This document shows, in pieces, positions 26,081-38,527 of a stretch of 64,000 nucleotides of DNA (position 1 is the first letter of the stretch; the number at the start of each line of letters is the position of its first letter). The notes beneath the pieces are model-generated. The model searched no databases and was not told the origin of the DNA. It saw only the letters and a program-made list of their open reading frames with translations. The DNA comes from Synchiropus splendidus (Eukaryota; Chordata; Actinopteri; Syngnathiformes; Callionymidae), in assembly GCF_027744825.2 (NCBI RefSeq), contig NC_071343.1, forward strand, positions 15,176,866 through 15,240,865. The letters are read 5' to 3'. Position numbers and translations under genes: made by a program.

Positions 26081-29000
26081 ATGGAATGTGCTGTGGACGT
26101 ACCTGCTGGTAAATGACACCATAGTTTATGTGCTCTAGTCTTTAAGTGTCAGTGCAGACACCAGCATCAACCAATTCACAATTAGAAAGGTGTACTGGGT
26201 TTTTATTCCTGTATACAAAAGAATTGAATAGAATTACTTTCCATATTCTACCATAAAATGCATGTGCATTCTAATGGTGCTCCTCCAGCCGCTGCCTCCA
26301 GTGATGTCACAAAGACTTGTTTCCAGTTCTCACATTGATTCACTTAGAACTAGATTTACACTTGTTTAGCCTTGTAATTCAGCAGAACCACTTTTGTAAA
26401 TGACATATGATCATTTCATGCTGCATACTTATGCAGTCAAAAAAATTACCAAAGAATATGACAACACATGATATGGATTATTTGATTCGCGTGTTATGAA
26501 TACAATTTCATTGTTATACAGCAAATAGAAGTCTGTATGTAAGGAAAACATTTTAGTTTACTGTATTGAGTGATTCTGAATAACCTGTAGTAAGTTTTAT
26601 GATTTTTTTTTTATCCATGATTAAACTTTAAAATGTTTGTTTAAAGTTAATAAGGCTAATTCAACTATTACGTTACTGCATGTCATTGGTTGTATAAATA
26701 TGTGGTGATGGTGATAAACTGTTTGGTGACAAACTGTTTGACTACCGTTTGCAGGAGAGGATGAAGCACCAGCAAAGGATGAGGTGAACGCTAAGGAAGG
26801 AAGTGAACCACACAAGAAGAACAAGAAGCACAAGAAACACAAGAGCAAGAAAAAGAAGAGGAGAAGGAAGGGGGAAAAGGATAGCAGCTCAGAGTCTGAC
26901 GCGGAGTCTGAGATGGAGCCGCCAAAACCTGTTCGTACAACTCGAGCCAGGTTAGCCAGTCCTGATCATTCTCTTTTGTTTGTCATTAATAGCACTTAAC
27001 GTGAATAAATAAACATAATCTCGCTGTTACTTTGATAATAAGCCTTTCCCTTAGAGGCCTCACTTCTGTTTGTGCTTGCAGTGCCAGGCTTGCAGCAGCA
27101 AAAGGAGAGCTTCAGCAAAAGGAAGATGGCAAAAAGGATGGAATTACAGGTACCACTCTCCCAGCTCTGATGCAATTTATTCAGTGAGCCTCGTTTCACT
27201 CTTTCAAAACTTCTGAATCCTTTTTCCTGATGAATTAGGGGGCGAACTCGAAGCAAAATCAAAGAAAGCCAAGAAGCATGCTGCAAAGAAGAAGAAAAAG
27301 AAGAGGAAAAAAGATGGGAAGAAATCTCCATCTCCCTCACTGTCAGAAAGCAGCTCAGCTTCAGGGTCTGAGTCTGACGGAGAGGGTGCGAAAGGGACGG
27401 CAGATATCAAAGCCTCTCCAGCTACAGCTCCTGATCTACAAGAACCAATATCAAAATTGGCAACAAAAGGTCCACAAGGCGTGGAGAATGATGGTCCCAG
27501 CATCACACACAGCACTGAACCTCTCTGTGAGAAGGAACCAATAGCTTCAGACATTTCTCCAAAGCAAGAATATACAGTGAACACCAATGGATCAGAAAAG
27601 GATGTGGTCTTGCCTTCAGGGGACCGTGAAGTCTCACAGGCTGCTGTTGATAAGACAGAGGGAGGTCTAGCAGATGGTGCATTCTCAGTTGCCCAAGAAC
27701 TTCCGGATATTATTCCTAAACAGGAGGCGACTACTCCGAGGGATGATCCAATCCAGAAAGACCAATCCAATTCAGTTCAAATGACTAATGTGAATGACAA
27801 TTCTCAGCTACAGTCTGTGTCCCCTTCAAAGATGCCAGAAGTGAAGAGCTCTCCTGCAACATCATCAAGTCCCCCTAATCAGGAGCCTGAGGATCGAATT
27901 GCAGTCCCAGTGGACCAGTCTGAAAATTGCCCTACATCATTGGAAAAACTCCCAGTTACACCTCTGAAAAGTGAGGAACAAGCTCGCTCTTTATCTCGTT
28001 CTAAGTCTCCGGCGCCTAAGAAGAAGTCACCCTCGCCACCTGTGTCGCGGGGAAAAGCTGTTGGTCACTCAAGATCTCCTTCCCCTTCACCCAAGAAAAA
28101 GGCGTCAAAGTCCCCCAGGAAGTCCAAGAGTCCTAAACGTCGGAGAGAATCTTTGTCTGTTTCCCCTAAACGGCACCGAACTCCCCACAGCTACAAAAGA
28201 AAGTCTTCCAGATCACCCAAGCGTAGTGCACGTAGGTCCCGATCTGTTTCCAAGTCTCCAGGGAGAAATCGTAGGTCTAGGTCACGATCCCGTGGTGGCC
28301 CCAGAGGTTCTCGGAACAGGTCACCACGACGTGGGGGTGCAGCAAGCAGGCGTTCAAGGTCACGTTCAGTCAGAGCTCGACGCTCAAGTTCCAGATCCAG
28401 GCGCCCACTTCGTCGCTCAAGGTCGAGGTCGCCAGCAAGACGAGGCGGTGGTAGGCGCTCAAGGAGTCACTCATTGTCTCGTCGCAGAAAGTCCCCGCCT
28501 CCCAGATCTCGTCGATCTCGATCTCGCTCAGCACGGAGAAGCAGGAGAACACGTTCCCGTTCCATAAAACGCGGCAGACGCTCAAGATCCAGAACTTCCC
28601 GCAAACGGACCAAATCTAGATCACCGCCACCTCGACGTCGCTCAAAATCCAGATCGCCACCACCTAGGCGTCGGTCAAAATCTAGGTCGCCTGCCAGAAG
28701 ACGGTCCCGTACCCCCCCAAGAAAACGTTGGACCCCACCAAGGTCAAGCAATCGTTCTAAATCTCGTTCCTTGTCTCGAAGGCACCGGTCAAAGACGCGC
28801 TCACCGGTATCTATCAGAAAGAGGTCCAAATCTCCAGAGAAGAGTAGGAGAAGGTCAAAGTCTAAATCTGTCTCTGCTGGCCCTCACAGATCAAAGTCAA
28901 GATCTGTGTCAGGTGGCAGGTCTCATAGGTCATCTCCTGCCAAATGTCCTTCTCCCTCTTCAGTCAAGGTAACAGCACCCTCTACTGATATCAAGCAAGA

Positions 29001-32000
29001 ACCTGGTGGCACAGCAGAGCCAAAGATCACAAGTCTGGGTAAGCCTTTTTATTTTTCTAGCCATGTAATAACCAAGTTATTCCTGCATTTGTATTCTGCG
29101 CTACTGAAAGTCTGTTATTTTGGGTAGATTAAATTTGGTACTGATATATTACCATTTAAAGTTTTTAGGCAGTTCCGTGTTTAAAAAAAAAAAAAACAAA
29201 GTGCAGAAATGCCACCAGTGTTTGTCTGAAACGTTAAAGAAACTGATACCTAATATTTTGCCAAACCTACTTACCGTATTTTCACGACCATAAGGCACAC
29301 TGTATTATAAGGCGCAGTCTCAGTTACAGGTCTTATTTAGGTATTTAACACATGCATAAGGCGCACTGGATTATAAGGTGCTGGCATCAGTACGAAAGCT
29401 TAAACTATGCATGCTGGCGTGTGTTTTTAAAAAGGCAGCGGGAGCAAAACACAGTTCCGTTATACTTTATTGACATATTTAACAATGCACTCGCATTGTT
29501 TTTTGATCATCACCCACAAATCCGTCAAAGTCCTCATCTTCTGTATCCGACATGAACAGCTGCGCTAGCTCGATCACGCTGGGTTCCCTCTCCTCATTAT
29601 CCGAGTCAGTGTCATTGCGTGGCGTAACTCGCCCGACGCTGCCTCCCAGTCTTAGTATAACTGTTCGGTCATCGGTCATCCATCGCTCCCACGCCATTCG
29701 CAACTTCACCTTGAACGGCATGTTTACACCGATGTCCAGCGGTTGGAGCTCCTTCGTCTTGGCTTTTCACAGCGGTGGTGAGATGGGCACGCATGGAGTC
29801 ACATAACGGGGAGATGCCGCCGTTTCATAAAACGAAAGCACCACGACGGACCTCCTTGAAAATGTTCAATTTTCATTTCTTCTGCGAGCGTCATTGCCCT
29901 CAGTCGAATGGAGACGGTAGAGACGCTTCTCGCAGCTGTCCTCCGATCAACAATCCACTGCTCCTACTCGGGGTGTGGCTTTAGCGTCTTCTTATATGCC
30001 CACACTTCACCCTTTTACGTTCTCATGCTGCCCTCTAACACGTCCGCCTTTCCACTTTGTAACCAGCGTGTCGGATGGAACTGCTCTCAGTCAGTCAAGC
30101 TGAGCACTCAGTGCTCACATAAGGCGCACCGCATGATAAGGCGCACTGTCTGTTTTGGTGAAGATTTAAGACTTCTAAGTGCGTATTATAGTTGTGAAAA
30201 TACGGTATATCCTTTTGTACTGAAGAAAGTCAGATGAAGGTCATTGGGACATTAAACTTTTATGTAATGTTGTGAGGAAACAAAATTGAAAAGGTATGCT
30301 GTTACTTTTCTTGTATCCATTCTTATGCTTCAGGCTTATCCTCTGAAAATTTTCAGCAACTTTTTGGTGGAATTCTGTGCATTGATATGCCTTTCACTTC
30401 TTGAACTTTACTTCTAGGTGGATGGAAGCCTGTGCCCTTCGCAGCCTCTTCGGTTGTGCAGCCACAAGAGCCTCAGGTGGCACCTCAAGTCTATCCTGAG
30501 GCGGAGGCGCAAACGTATCCTCAGGCGAAGGCGCAAACGTATCCTCAGGCGGAGGCGCAAACGTATTCCCAGGCGGAGGCGCAAACGTATCCCCAGGCGG
30601 AGGCTCAAACGTATCCTCAGGCGGAGGCTCAAACGTATCCTCAGGCGGAGGCACAAACGTATCCTCAAGCGGAGGTGGCGGCTTATCCTCAGGCGGAGGC
30701 TCAAACGTATCCTCAAGCAGAGGTGGCGACGTATCCTCAGGCGGAGGCTCTAACGTATCCTCAAGCAGAGGTGGCGACGTATCCTCAGGCGGAGGCTCAA
30801 ACGTATCCTCAAGCAGAGGTGGCGACGTATCCTCAGGCGGAGGCTCAAGCGTATCCTCAAGCAGAGGTGGCGACGTATCCTCAGACGGAGGCTCAAGCGT
30901 ATCCTCAAGCAGAGGTGGCGACGTATCCTCAGGCGGAGGCTCAAGCGTATCCTCAGGCGGAGGCGCAAATGTATCCTCAGGCGGAGGTGCAGACGTATCC
31001 TCAGGCGGAGGCTCAAACGTATCCTCAGGCGGAGGCACAGGCATATCCTCAAGCCCAGGCTCCAATGTATCCTCAGACGGACCCTCAAATGTATCCTCAG
31101 ATGGATCCTCAAATGTATCCACACATGGCTCCCCAAATGTATCCGGAGATGAATCCTCAGATGGCTCCTCAAATGCATCCCCACATGGAAGCTCAGATCC
31201 ATCCTCAGGTGGAACCTCAGGTTATTCCATTGGGCTATAACCAAGAGGTCACTGATCCTGCTGACCCATCCCATGAAGAGCTTCAACCAAGCATGGAGTC
31301 TGCTGTTCGTCCAGAGAAGTCGGAGCATTCGGTGGGCTCAGACGAAGAGATGGAATTGCCCTCACCACTGAAATTGGAATCCCGGCGACGGAAGAGTTCC
31401 TCTAGATCTGCATCTCCAGAAAAGGTGAAACAACCACCTGTCCGTCGATCACGCTCAAATTCCTCAACACGAAGAGCTGATTCGAAGTCCAAATCCAGAA
31501 GGAGGTCGTCCAGGTGTGTGGTTTGTTTCCTTTGCAATTATTGATTATGTGTTCATGTAATATCTGGCACTATGCGATTGGTGGAGCTTGAAACGCTTTC
31601 ACACTGCAGATTTTGGCCAGTAATGCGCAAGTCTGATTAGGCACCTGTGGGGCCGCGTCACCTCAGGCTATGCCCTTTTTTCCCCTACCTGGCTTTGGGC
31701 GCTGTGCGCTGAATTGCTAGTTTTTGTCCCATGAAAATGCATGTCTCAACTAAGTCGCTTCTGTCACTTGTAGCCAAAATCTCACCCCCTGCTGAGCGTG
31801 CCCCAAACTGACGTGTAGCTCACCAGAAGGGATAAAGTCCACTTCCAAAATCTGGTTTGTTTGCGGACTTTTGAGCCAAACTGATCTCGTCTTGAGGCAG
31901 AATCTGTGATGTTAACGATACTTAACACCACAGAAGCACAGCAAAGTTTCTGATGTTGTAATGTCTTCTGTTTTGTTTGTGTCTGATAAACTATTGATTC

Positions 32001-33335
32001 TTATCTCAAGCTGCAGAGTTGGGCATGTAGCTGCTCCAATGTAGCATTTATACACATCAATAAAAACAAAGTAGACGTCCTCACATTGCATTTTTGTCTT
32101 TGTTGCAGGTCCCCACCCAGGAAGAGAGAGTCTGTGTCCCCATCGGAAAGGAAGAAGCGTAAATCTAAATCCAGAAGTCCTGCCCGACGGCGGAAGGCCA
32201 GCCCTCGCCGGAAACGCTCACGATCTAAGTCACGGACAAGGGCACGAAGATCCAAGAGTCGCTCACCGGCCCGGAAGAGGCGCAGTCGCTCCCGTACGCC
32301 CACCAGCCGCACCAGAAGAAGGTCCAGATCCCCCGACAGAGCCAAGCGATCAAAGAGTCGCTCCCCTGGCCGAAAGAAAAGGTCGCGGTCAGGTGACCGA
32401 GGTAGGCGGTCCAGGTCCCGTTCCTCTGACCGGCGCCGAAGGTCCAGATCTAGGGGTCGAGGAAGGCGTCCCGCGTTCCGTAGTCGCTCATTCGACCGAC
32501 GGGACAGATGGAAAAGGGAACCCAGCCACTCCCCAGTTCTCATTCTACGCAAACAGCGTCGCTCAGGATCGAGGACACGCCGCAGTCCGAGCAAGACACC
32601 ACCACGCATAACTGAACTGGGTAAGAAACGTTGGTGGAATGCTGTGCACAAATCCATGCCTGTTGCTGTCCGGTTCTATTGAACTCTCCCTCTCCTCTGT
32701 TCTCTTCAGATAAAGACCAGTTGCTGGAGATCGCCAAGGCCAATGCAGCAGCCATGTGTGCTAAAGCTGGCGTGCCAATTCCTGAGGCCCTCAGGCCAAA
32801 AGCCATCCTCCAGCTTCCTCTCCCGACCCCGTCTCCTTCCCCACTCTCCCTGCCTTTGCCTTTACCTCTCTCGATGGGCATGGGGATGCCCAGCATGGGT
32901 CCAATGGGGTTACCGGCGATTCCTGGGATGCCAACAATGTCAAACATCACAATGAGTGCTGCGATGGCAAGTATGACTGCAGCCACGATGACTGCAGCCT
33001 TGAGCAACATGGGTGCCCTCGCAGCCATGTCTCCCCTGGCCCCTCTTCCTTCCATCACCAACAAGCCGCCGCCCTCCTACTCCGCCCCCCCCATCGCATC
33101 CGTCAACCTGGACCACATTGAGGAGGCAAAGAGGAAGGTCACTCATCAAGCCAACATACATACCATAAAGGAGCTCACTGAGGTTGGTCACACTGCTGCC
33201 ACACGGCATGGGAGGTGAGTTTTGGAGCTCAACTTTTGTGTTGTTATTTTTGTTCGGCAGAAGTGTAAGATGATTGCGAACAGCAAGGAGGAGATGGCGA
33301 TCGCTCGACCCCACGTCTCCGATGATGAAAGCTAA
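26081..33335 (+). CDS. son: SON-related SR-rich protein lacking the SON C-terminal domains
   Basis: Eight coding exons: 26081-26108 (exon opens 26027), 26755-26950, 27082-27149, 27239-29038, 30418-31513, 32109-32620, 32710-33182 and 33261-33335. They join in phase to 1415 codons plus stop. Order: short leader, lysine/histidine-rich 'KKNKKHKKHKSKKKKRR', acidic/serine stretch, long RS domain (exon at 27239), 28 copies of an octapeptide YPQAEAQT/YPQAEVAT, a second RS domain, then 'LLEIAKANAAAMCAKAGVP', an alanine/methionine/proline-rich stretch and 'KCKMIANSKEEMAIARPHVSDDES' ending in TAA. The alanine-rich block and the 'KELTEKCK...PHVSD' segment are those of SON, the nuclear-speckle splicing cofactor. 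Human SON continues past this point into a G-patch and a dsRNA-binding domain; here the frame stops. SON's usual N-terminus ('MATNIEQIF') is also not seen. Likely a fish SON paralogue acting in splicing. The last intron is 78 bp. Symbol given at family level. Confidence 0.88.
29274..30205. mobile_element. Tc/mariner-superfamily (Tigger-like) DNA transposon, internally deleted
   Basis: The ends are inverted repeats: CCGTATTTTCACGACCATAAG at the left and, on the other strand, CCGTATTTTCACAACTATAAT at the right, each flanked by TA (29272-29273 and 30206-30207), the target-site signature of the superfamily. Length is 932 bp. It sits in the SON-like intron 29039-30417. A minus-strand frame 29721-29479 reads 'MPFKVKLRMAWERWM' and later 'SDTEDEDFDGFVGDD', which I recall as fragments of the C-terminal part of pogo/Tigger transposases; the catalytic DDE region is absent. 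Non-autonomous. Confidence 0.8.
30492..31163 (+). repeat. coding minisatellite, 28 x 24 bp, in the SON-like gene
   Basis: Twenty-eight 24-bp units, each starting TATCC and encoding Y-P-Q-A-E-x-x-x. From about 30660 to 30950 units of the AQT/AQA and VAT types alternate, giving a 48-bp higher-order repeat. The last four units drift to Y-P-x-x-x-P-Q-M. The period is a multiple of three, so length changes keep the frame. SON in mammals also carries octapeptide-like tandem repeats in its central region, of different sequence. Confidence 0.95.
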
Positions 33336-34480
33336 ATCATCACAGTCGACATGGTAATTCATCTAAACTGCAGTTGACTTGTTTTCAGTTGGATCTTTTC
33401 TTACTGAGATGTCTACTGTGTGTAGTTCCTGTTAGAGAGCCAGATGACGCAGCTGAGCCTCTACAGAGGAGACGACGACGATGACCACCCTCATTGTCAC
33501 TTTAAATCATTGGGACAGACTGTGGACGCGGACCCTTTTTTCCCCTCCGTCGCCGGTTGTGCGGCAGAGACGCCCGGTCACCTCTGATACCACTGAAGAG
33601 AAACGGACAAATGAGCTTGTGCACAGTGTGAATGATTGTACGTCGTAATTTTCACCACCAACCCGTCGGTGTTGCTGATATTCGAGCAATTCACTTGTGT
33701 AAAAACCCGAAAGGAAACCAAACTAGTGATGTTAGAGCTTTTATAAAAGATTAGTTTGTTTTTACATTTCTGCTTTCTCGAAGGTTTATGTTCCGTGCTC
33801 TGCTGTAATTCCACTTTTTTTCTTATTGTAATCCAGATCGATTGTTGATTCAGCCCCAGCTACAGGCGTTTTCATGTGACCACTTTCACCAATAGGAAAT
33901 ACCAGGATTGCTTGGTGGCAGATTGAGTTTGAGCTCAGATGGACCCAGCTGAAGTGCTGCAGTGAGGGCAAGCTTTTTTTTCTTGTCATCCTGGCGAAGG
34001 ACTCTTGAAAGCTCAAGATAGTTGAAGGAAAAACCGCCACGTTCTCACGCTATTTTCCAAAGTGGTGGATCGTTATTTCTGAAAAACAAATGCGTTTCAC
34101 CTTTAGGGACCTTGCTACCCCTTAAAAAGAAACTTGCAGACCATTAGCTTCAAGATAAGTTGACATTGGATTTGTTGTTGTCCAACATTGGAGCATTAGA
34201 CAATCACTCTCTGTTCTGAAGTTGGGCGCAAGGTGGAGTCTTGGGTTGAGCTGGACGTCTGAGAAGATGAAGACTCCTGTGTGGAAGGTTTTGTTGGATA
34301 AATGCTCCACTCTTTCTCTGCCAAACATCCTGGTCTGTGGAAAATCCCTGTAGGTCGTCTTTAGCTGTTTTAATGATGAGAAAAAAAACCGTTTTATTTT
34401 AATTTTTTTTGTCCTTTGACCTCGCTTGCTCTGTACATAACGGTGTTCATTATTAAAATCTTCAATGATCTGTACTACTC
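33336..34480 (+). other. 3' UTR and downstream flank of the SON-like gene
   Basis: No gene. A possible further intron lies between the donor ATG|GTAATT (33354) and an acceptor near 33386 or 33426. ATTAAA at 34452-34457 is a candidate poly(A) signal. A frame at 33427-33588 with a run of five Asp codons is discussed among the findings. Confidence 0.5.
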
Positions 34481-37100
34481 CATTCGTGGTATTTCTATTT
34501 CTGGGGGAATGTAAGCATCTACAGTTAGTGTGAGCAGAGGTTGACTGTCCACAGTGTTGAATATCTGCTCACCGTCTTGTGTCAGTTTTTTCCCTGGATC
34601 CTGTGAGCACCTAGGTGAGTCAGTAGACATTTTAGAAGGTGATTTTTCTTTTATATATATATATATATATATATCCATCCATCCATCCGTTTTCTGCCGC
34701 TTATTCCTCTCCCCAGCCACTTCCACCAGCTTCTCATGGACGATTCTGGGACCTTCCCCCAGTCTATTGGGAGATCAAATCTCTAGCATAAGACCAGAGT
34801 GCCCTGTGGCTTCCTCTCAGAGGGACAAGCCTGGAACTCCTCTCTTCTGTGATGCCAGAGTGATGGACTTAAGTACCCCCTCCAACCACTTGGCTGTATC
34901 CAGAAACCCTGTCCATAAAGGTGTCATGGGTGGAACTCCTGGCCGAGGCCGACTCCCACTGCGAACCAATTTGACTCACACCGGTCCAGTGTTATACGGG
35001 CCAGGACGGAAACTGCTTTCCCCCACTGTATCTGAGATTTGACCCGCGACCTGACTCTTCCCAGCAGTTTACTCCCTTCATCCAAAACTAAGCAATGACG
35101 TATCTGAATTTACTCTATTTTCCAGTATCAGTAATTCAACAATAAACCCTAAAGTAGCTCGAAATTTAGTGTGACATCAAAGTCGTAGGTCAAGTATTAA
35201 AGTAGCCGCTTCATCCCGTTTTGTTTTGCTCAGTTGTGTTCTTGTTCAATAGCTTGTAACTGTCTCAGTGGAAGGCAAAAAAAGATCAGCCCTCATGGAG
35301 AATGATGGTGATGCTCCCACTAAAGTATAATATCTTTAGTCAAACAGACTTTCGAAACACGAGGGTGCCACATGGTTCTTTTCAGGTTCAATTCTATATC
35401 CTGTCTTCTTCAGAGGGCTTTCGGGGGAGTGTGTAGACAACAAGACACCTGTAGGACCAAGGAGTTGACTGGGATTTCTGGTTCAATGGAGGACTATGGT
35501 CCAGGGCTGAGCTTGGAAAGAGTTGAGTGAACAACCTACCTCACTGTTTTTCATGAGCACCTTGAGGTCTTTTCTTGTCCTACCCCCAACAGGCGCTGAA
35601 AGTAGGCAGAAGAGGACCAGCCCCAGTGTTGGACAACTGCAGGAAGGTGGGTATGAGACACTGGGAGGATGTCAAGGGTCAACGCGAGAGAATCATGACC
35701 AGATCATCGCACTCCTCCTGGAGGAGTTTCAACTCACAGAAGCAGAGTTTGACAGCTCAGCAGAGGAGCACAGGTCAAGCCCAGGTGTGGTTCAGCATTC
35801 CTCCTTCATTCTACATTGTAATGAGGTGGCCATCTACATTAACTACACATCAACTCCTCTCATTCAAACGTGGGCACCATATTTATCAGTTTTCAGAGGT
35901 GCAGGCCATCAGTCATCGTGTGTGTTTGTGTGTCCTTGTTCACTCTCTGCCTCTGGATTGGCGCGTGTGTGTGTGCGAGTTGCATATTGAACAGCTTGTG
36001 AGTCACTGGAATTTGCAAATCAATGACCGTCGGTCGATGGACGGCTGAGTGTTTTGCAATGACCGGCCCAGTACGAGCTCTCTGCCTCTGCCTCGTGTGC
36101 AGCCGAGGAAGGAGGTCACGCACACCAGTGCCCTTCCTCGCTTCCCATTTATAAACACACGCGCACTTAATGTGCTCCAGCGCGATGTGAGGAAGGCTAA
36201 TGAAGACGGCAGAGACGGCCAAGTGAGGAGAAGGAGGGAGATGTGAAAATGAGCTTGTCTGCCTGATAAAAGCTGACACACGAAAGGAGGAAATTTTCCA
36301 GGACACACCAAACCAAATTTCACTCAGACAGATTTGGAACGGCGCCTGCAGGAACCAGTGAGCTGTGTCCATGTTCTGGTCCAGAGACTGAAATAAAGGT
36401 GGTGACTTTGGATGGTGGACTTGTCGGTTCAGGGTTTTGTCAAAAGTGTATGCGTCGGCACGTCTTGTGGGTGACTTAAATGCAGCTTCAGGAGACTCCA
36501 TAGATGACTGACCTTAGGAGGACCTGAGCGACGTGGAAGCAATGATAATAAATCTTTATTTATTAAAACACTGGTCACAAAATGCTTGACAGGAAGAACA
36601 GCGAAGAATGTTTGGACCATGAAGGTGGGCGACTTTGCTTTGTTTAAATGGTAATATGTAAACACAAGCCTATAAAAATGGATTTTTACAAGGTACAAGG
36701 TGTGTTTGTGGCAGACAGTGCCAGAGTTGAGGAGCCCTGACAGGAAAAGACGACGAGCGGACACCCACCTGAGGATCGCAGGCTGGCTCCTTCTACAATG
36801 TAGTTGGGGGGCCAGGCGAAGATGGTCTTAAAAAGTGTGTCTTGAAGTCCATTCTAAAGTGGACAGTGCAGAGAAGCTGACGCTGGAGTGATGTGCTTTT
36901 CTACTTTTTCTCAGTCGGCTTGTGAGAGCATGTTTTTCATTTTAATTATTTTCAAGTGAAGGAAACAGGACTGGACTGTTTTTTTTGTAATGTGAAGATC
37001 AAAGTAAAGTGAGGAGTCAAACACAACGCTGAGATGTCGGGCTATAGGAGTTATAAGGCACCCAGGCTTCTGTCATTGAAGCCAGCGAGCAGAGGGTGGT
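34481..37100. other. intergenic DNA with repeat debris
   Basis: A short (TA)n tract at about 34651-34673 is followed by CATCCATCCATCCG and TTTTCTGCCGCTTATTCC, the junction typical of an abundant fish repeat, whose degraded body may run to about 35040. From 35040 to 37100 there are GT-rich patches (35918-35975) but no credible gene; the open frames are unrelated on opposite strands. Confidence 0.45.
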
Positions 37101-37149
37101 GAGGGAAAAACTAATAATTCTATTTCTGACTGAAGGAACTTTCATGCCA

Positions 37150-37362
37150 TTCAGTTCGTGACATCATCAAGACGTGTGAGGACAGGAGCTGCTGCCAGGA
37201 CCACAAAGAGGTCAGAGGCAGCATGTACATTGAAAAAAGAATAGGACCTAAAGCGGAACCTTGTGGCACAGCAAAAGCAAAATGGACCGAGGATGAAGGG
37301 AAGTCACCTTTGGTGACACATGGACGACTCGTACAAAAGTGTACGGGGTGCTGAGTGGACAA
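37150..37362 (-). mobile_element. LINE reverse-transcriptase fragment
   Basis: The minus-strand frame reads 'FAVPQGSALGPILFSMYMLPL', matching the conserved reverse-transcriptase block of L2/CR1-type non-LTR elements (VPQGSVLGPLLFxLYMLPL). The YADD block that should follow is lost. A short dead fragment; the surrounding 36540-37500 may belong to the same insertion. Confidence 0.8.
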
Positions 37363-37500
37363 CTGGAGTCAAGCTCAAGAAGATGCAAGATTTGAAAAGA
37401 CTAGATTGATGTAAAACAGGATATTTATTCTGCAGTATGACGTGAAAATAGAGATGAAAGAGGCTCGAGCTTTCATGACAATGGAAGACATTTTAAAGAC

Positions 37501-38493
37501 CTCGGACCTCACCACCCTACACTGAATCTACATAACTAAATATATAAAATAGATATAGATCGATAAAGATCCTGTCACTGTTTTTAATGTATTCAATTTT
37601 AGACACACCACAACACTGAAAAACTGATTTTAAAACTGCAAAGTCGGAAGTGAATGAATCCCATGTGAAGAAAAAACATTACTCGACATCACCTGCAGAG
37701 GGCGTCTGTATACAAATTATCAATCCGACACCCACGATGAAACCGTCACACGATTACAGTGAGCTCTGTCCATCCATGTCTGCGTCTCCATAGATCCACA
37801 TGTAAACATCAGCTGAACTGCTTTATATCACCACTGCTCCCACCCAGACTGGTGAGACGCTCGGTAAAATGAGAGCTTGTCAGGGGGATTTGAGGATGAG
37901 AATAAAATCACTTTGTCAAAGAAACACAACAGTTTCACTATGGCTGTCGTAGGAGCTTTTACTGTCGCAGTGCAGTATGGGACTAATATTATGTAACTGA
38001 TGCCAACCAGTGATAGATATGGTGCAAGTAAATCATAGTGCCGAACATCAGGAAGATCCCTCCCTTTGTAACTCACCATCAGACGCTGACATTTTCAGAC
38101 ACTATCTGCTGTGAGCTTTGATGATACATAGTGTAGTTTCATGAAACCTCATCGATCCATCACGACTAGAGAGCTACTTACCTCCTAATAACACCTGGGA
38201 ATCTATGGCCATAAAATATCTGTCTACTATAATAAGATTTTCAACTGGCTGTTTGCTGAACTGCACTTAAAGTGACATCATTTGAGACAATGCAATAGGA
38301 AACGGAAGTACATTTGTGATGAAATAATTCCGCGTTCTTCTTTTGTAGGTCACAGATAACCAAGTTGCGTGGTGAAGGAGTGCGGTGGTGTGTGTGAGGG
38401 TGCATGACCGTCTCAGTCTGGTGCTCGCAACACGTGTATGATCAGCGTAGTACAAGACAGCCACGAGGAATGTCATCTGCTTATTGAATTCCA

Positions 38494-38527
<34 letters not shown>

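Noticed and set aside
27204..27770. 188-codon minus-strand frame
   Set aside because: Shadow of the SON-like lysine-rich exon (poly-Phe/Ser translation of AAG repeats).
30394..31122. 242-codon minus-strand frame of Pro-Glu-Asp repeats
   Set aside because: Antisense of the coding minisatellite; open only because the 24-bp unit has no stop in that frame.
35523..36501. Opposing frames of about 155-202 codons
   Set aside because: They overlap on opposite strands in GT-rich sequence, with no recognisable motif and low-complexity His/Thr or Val/Cys runs.
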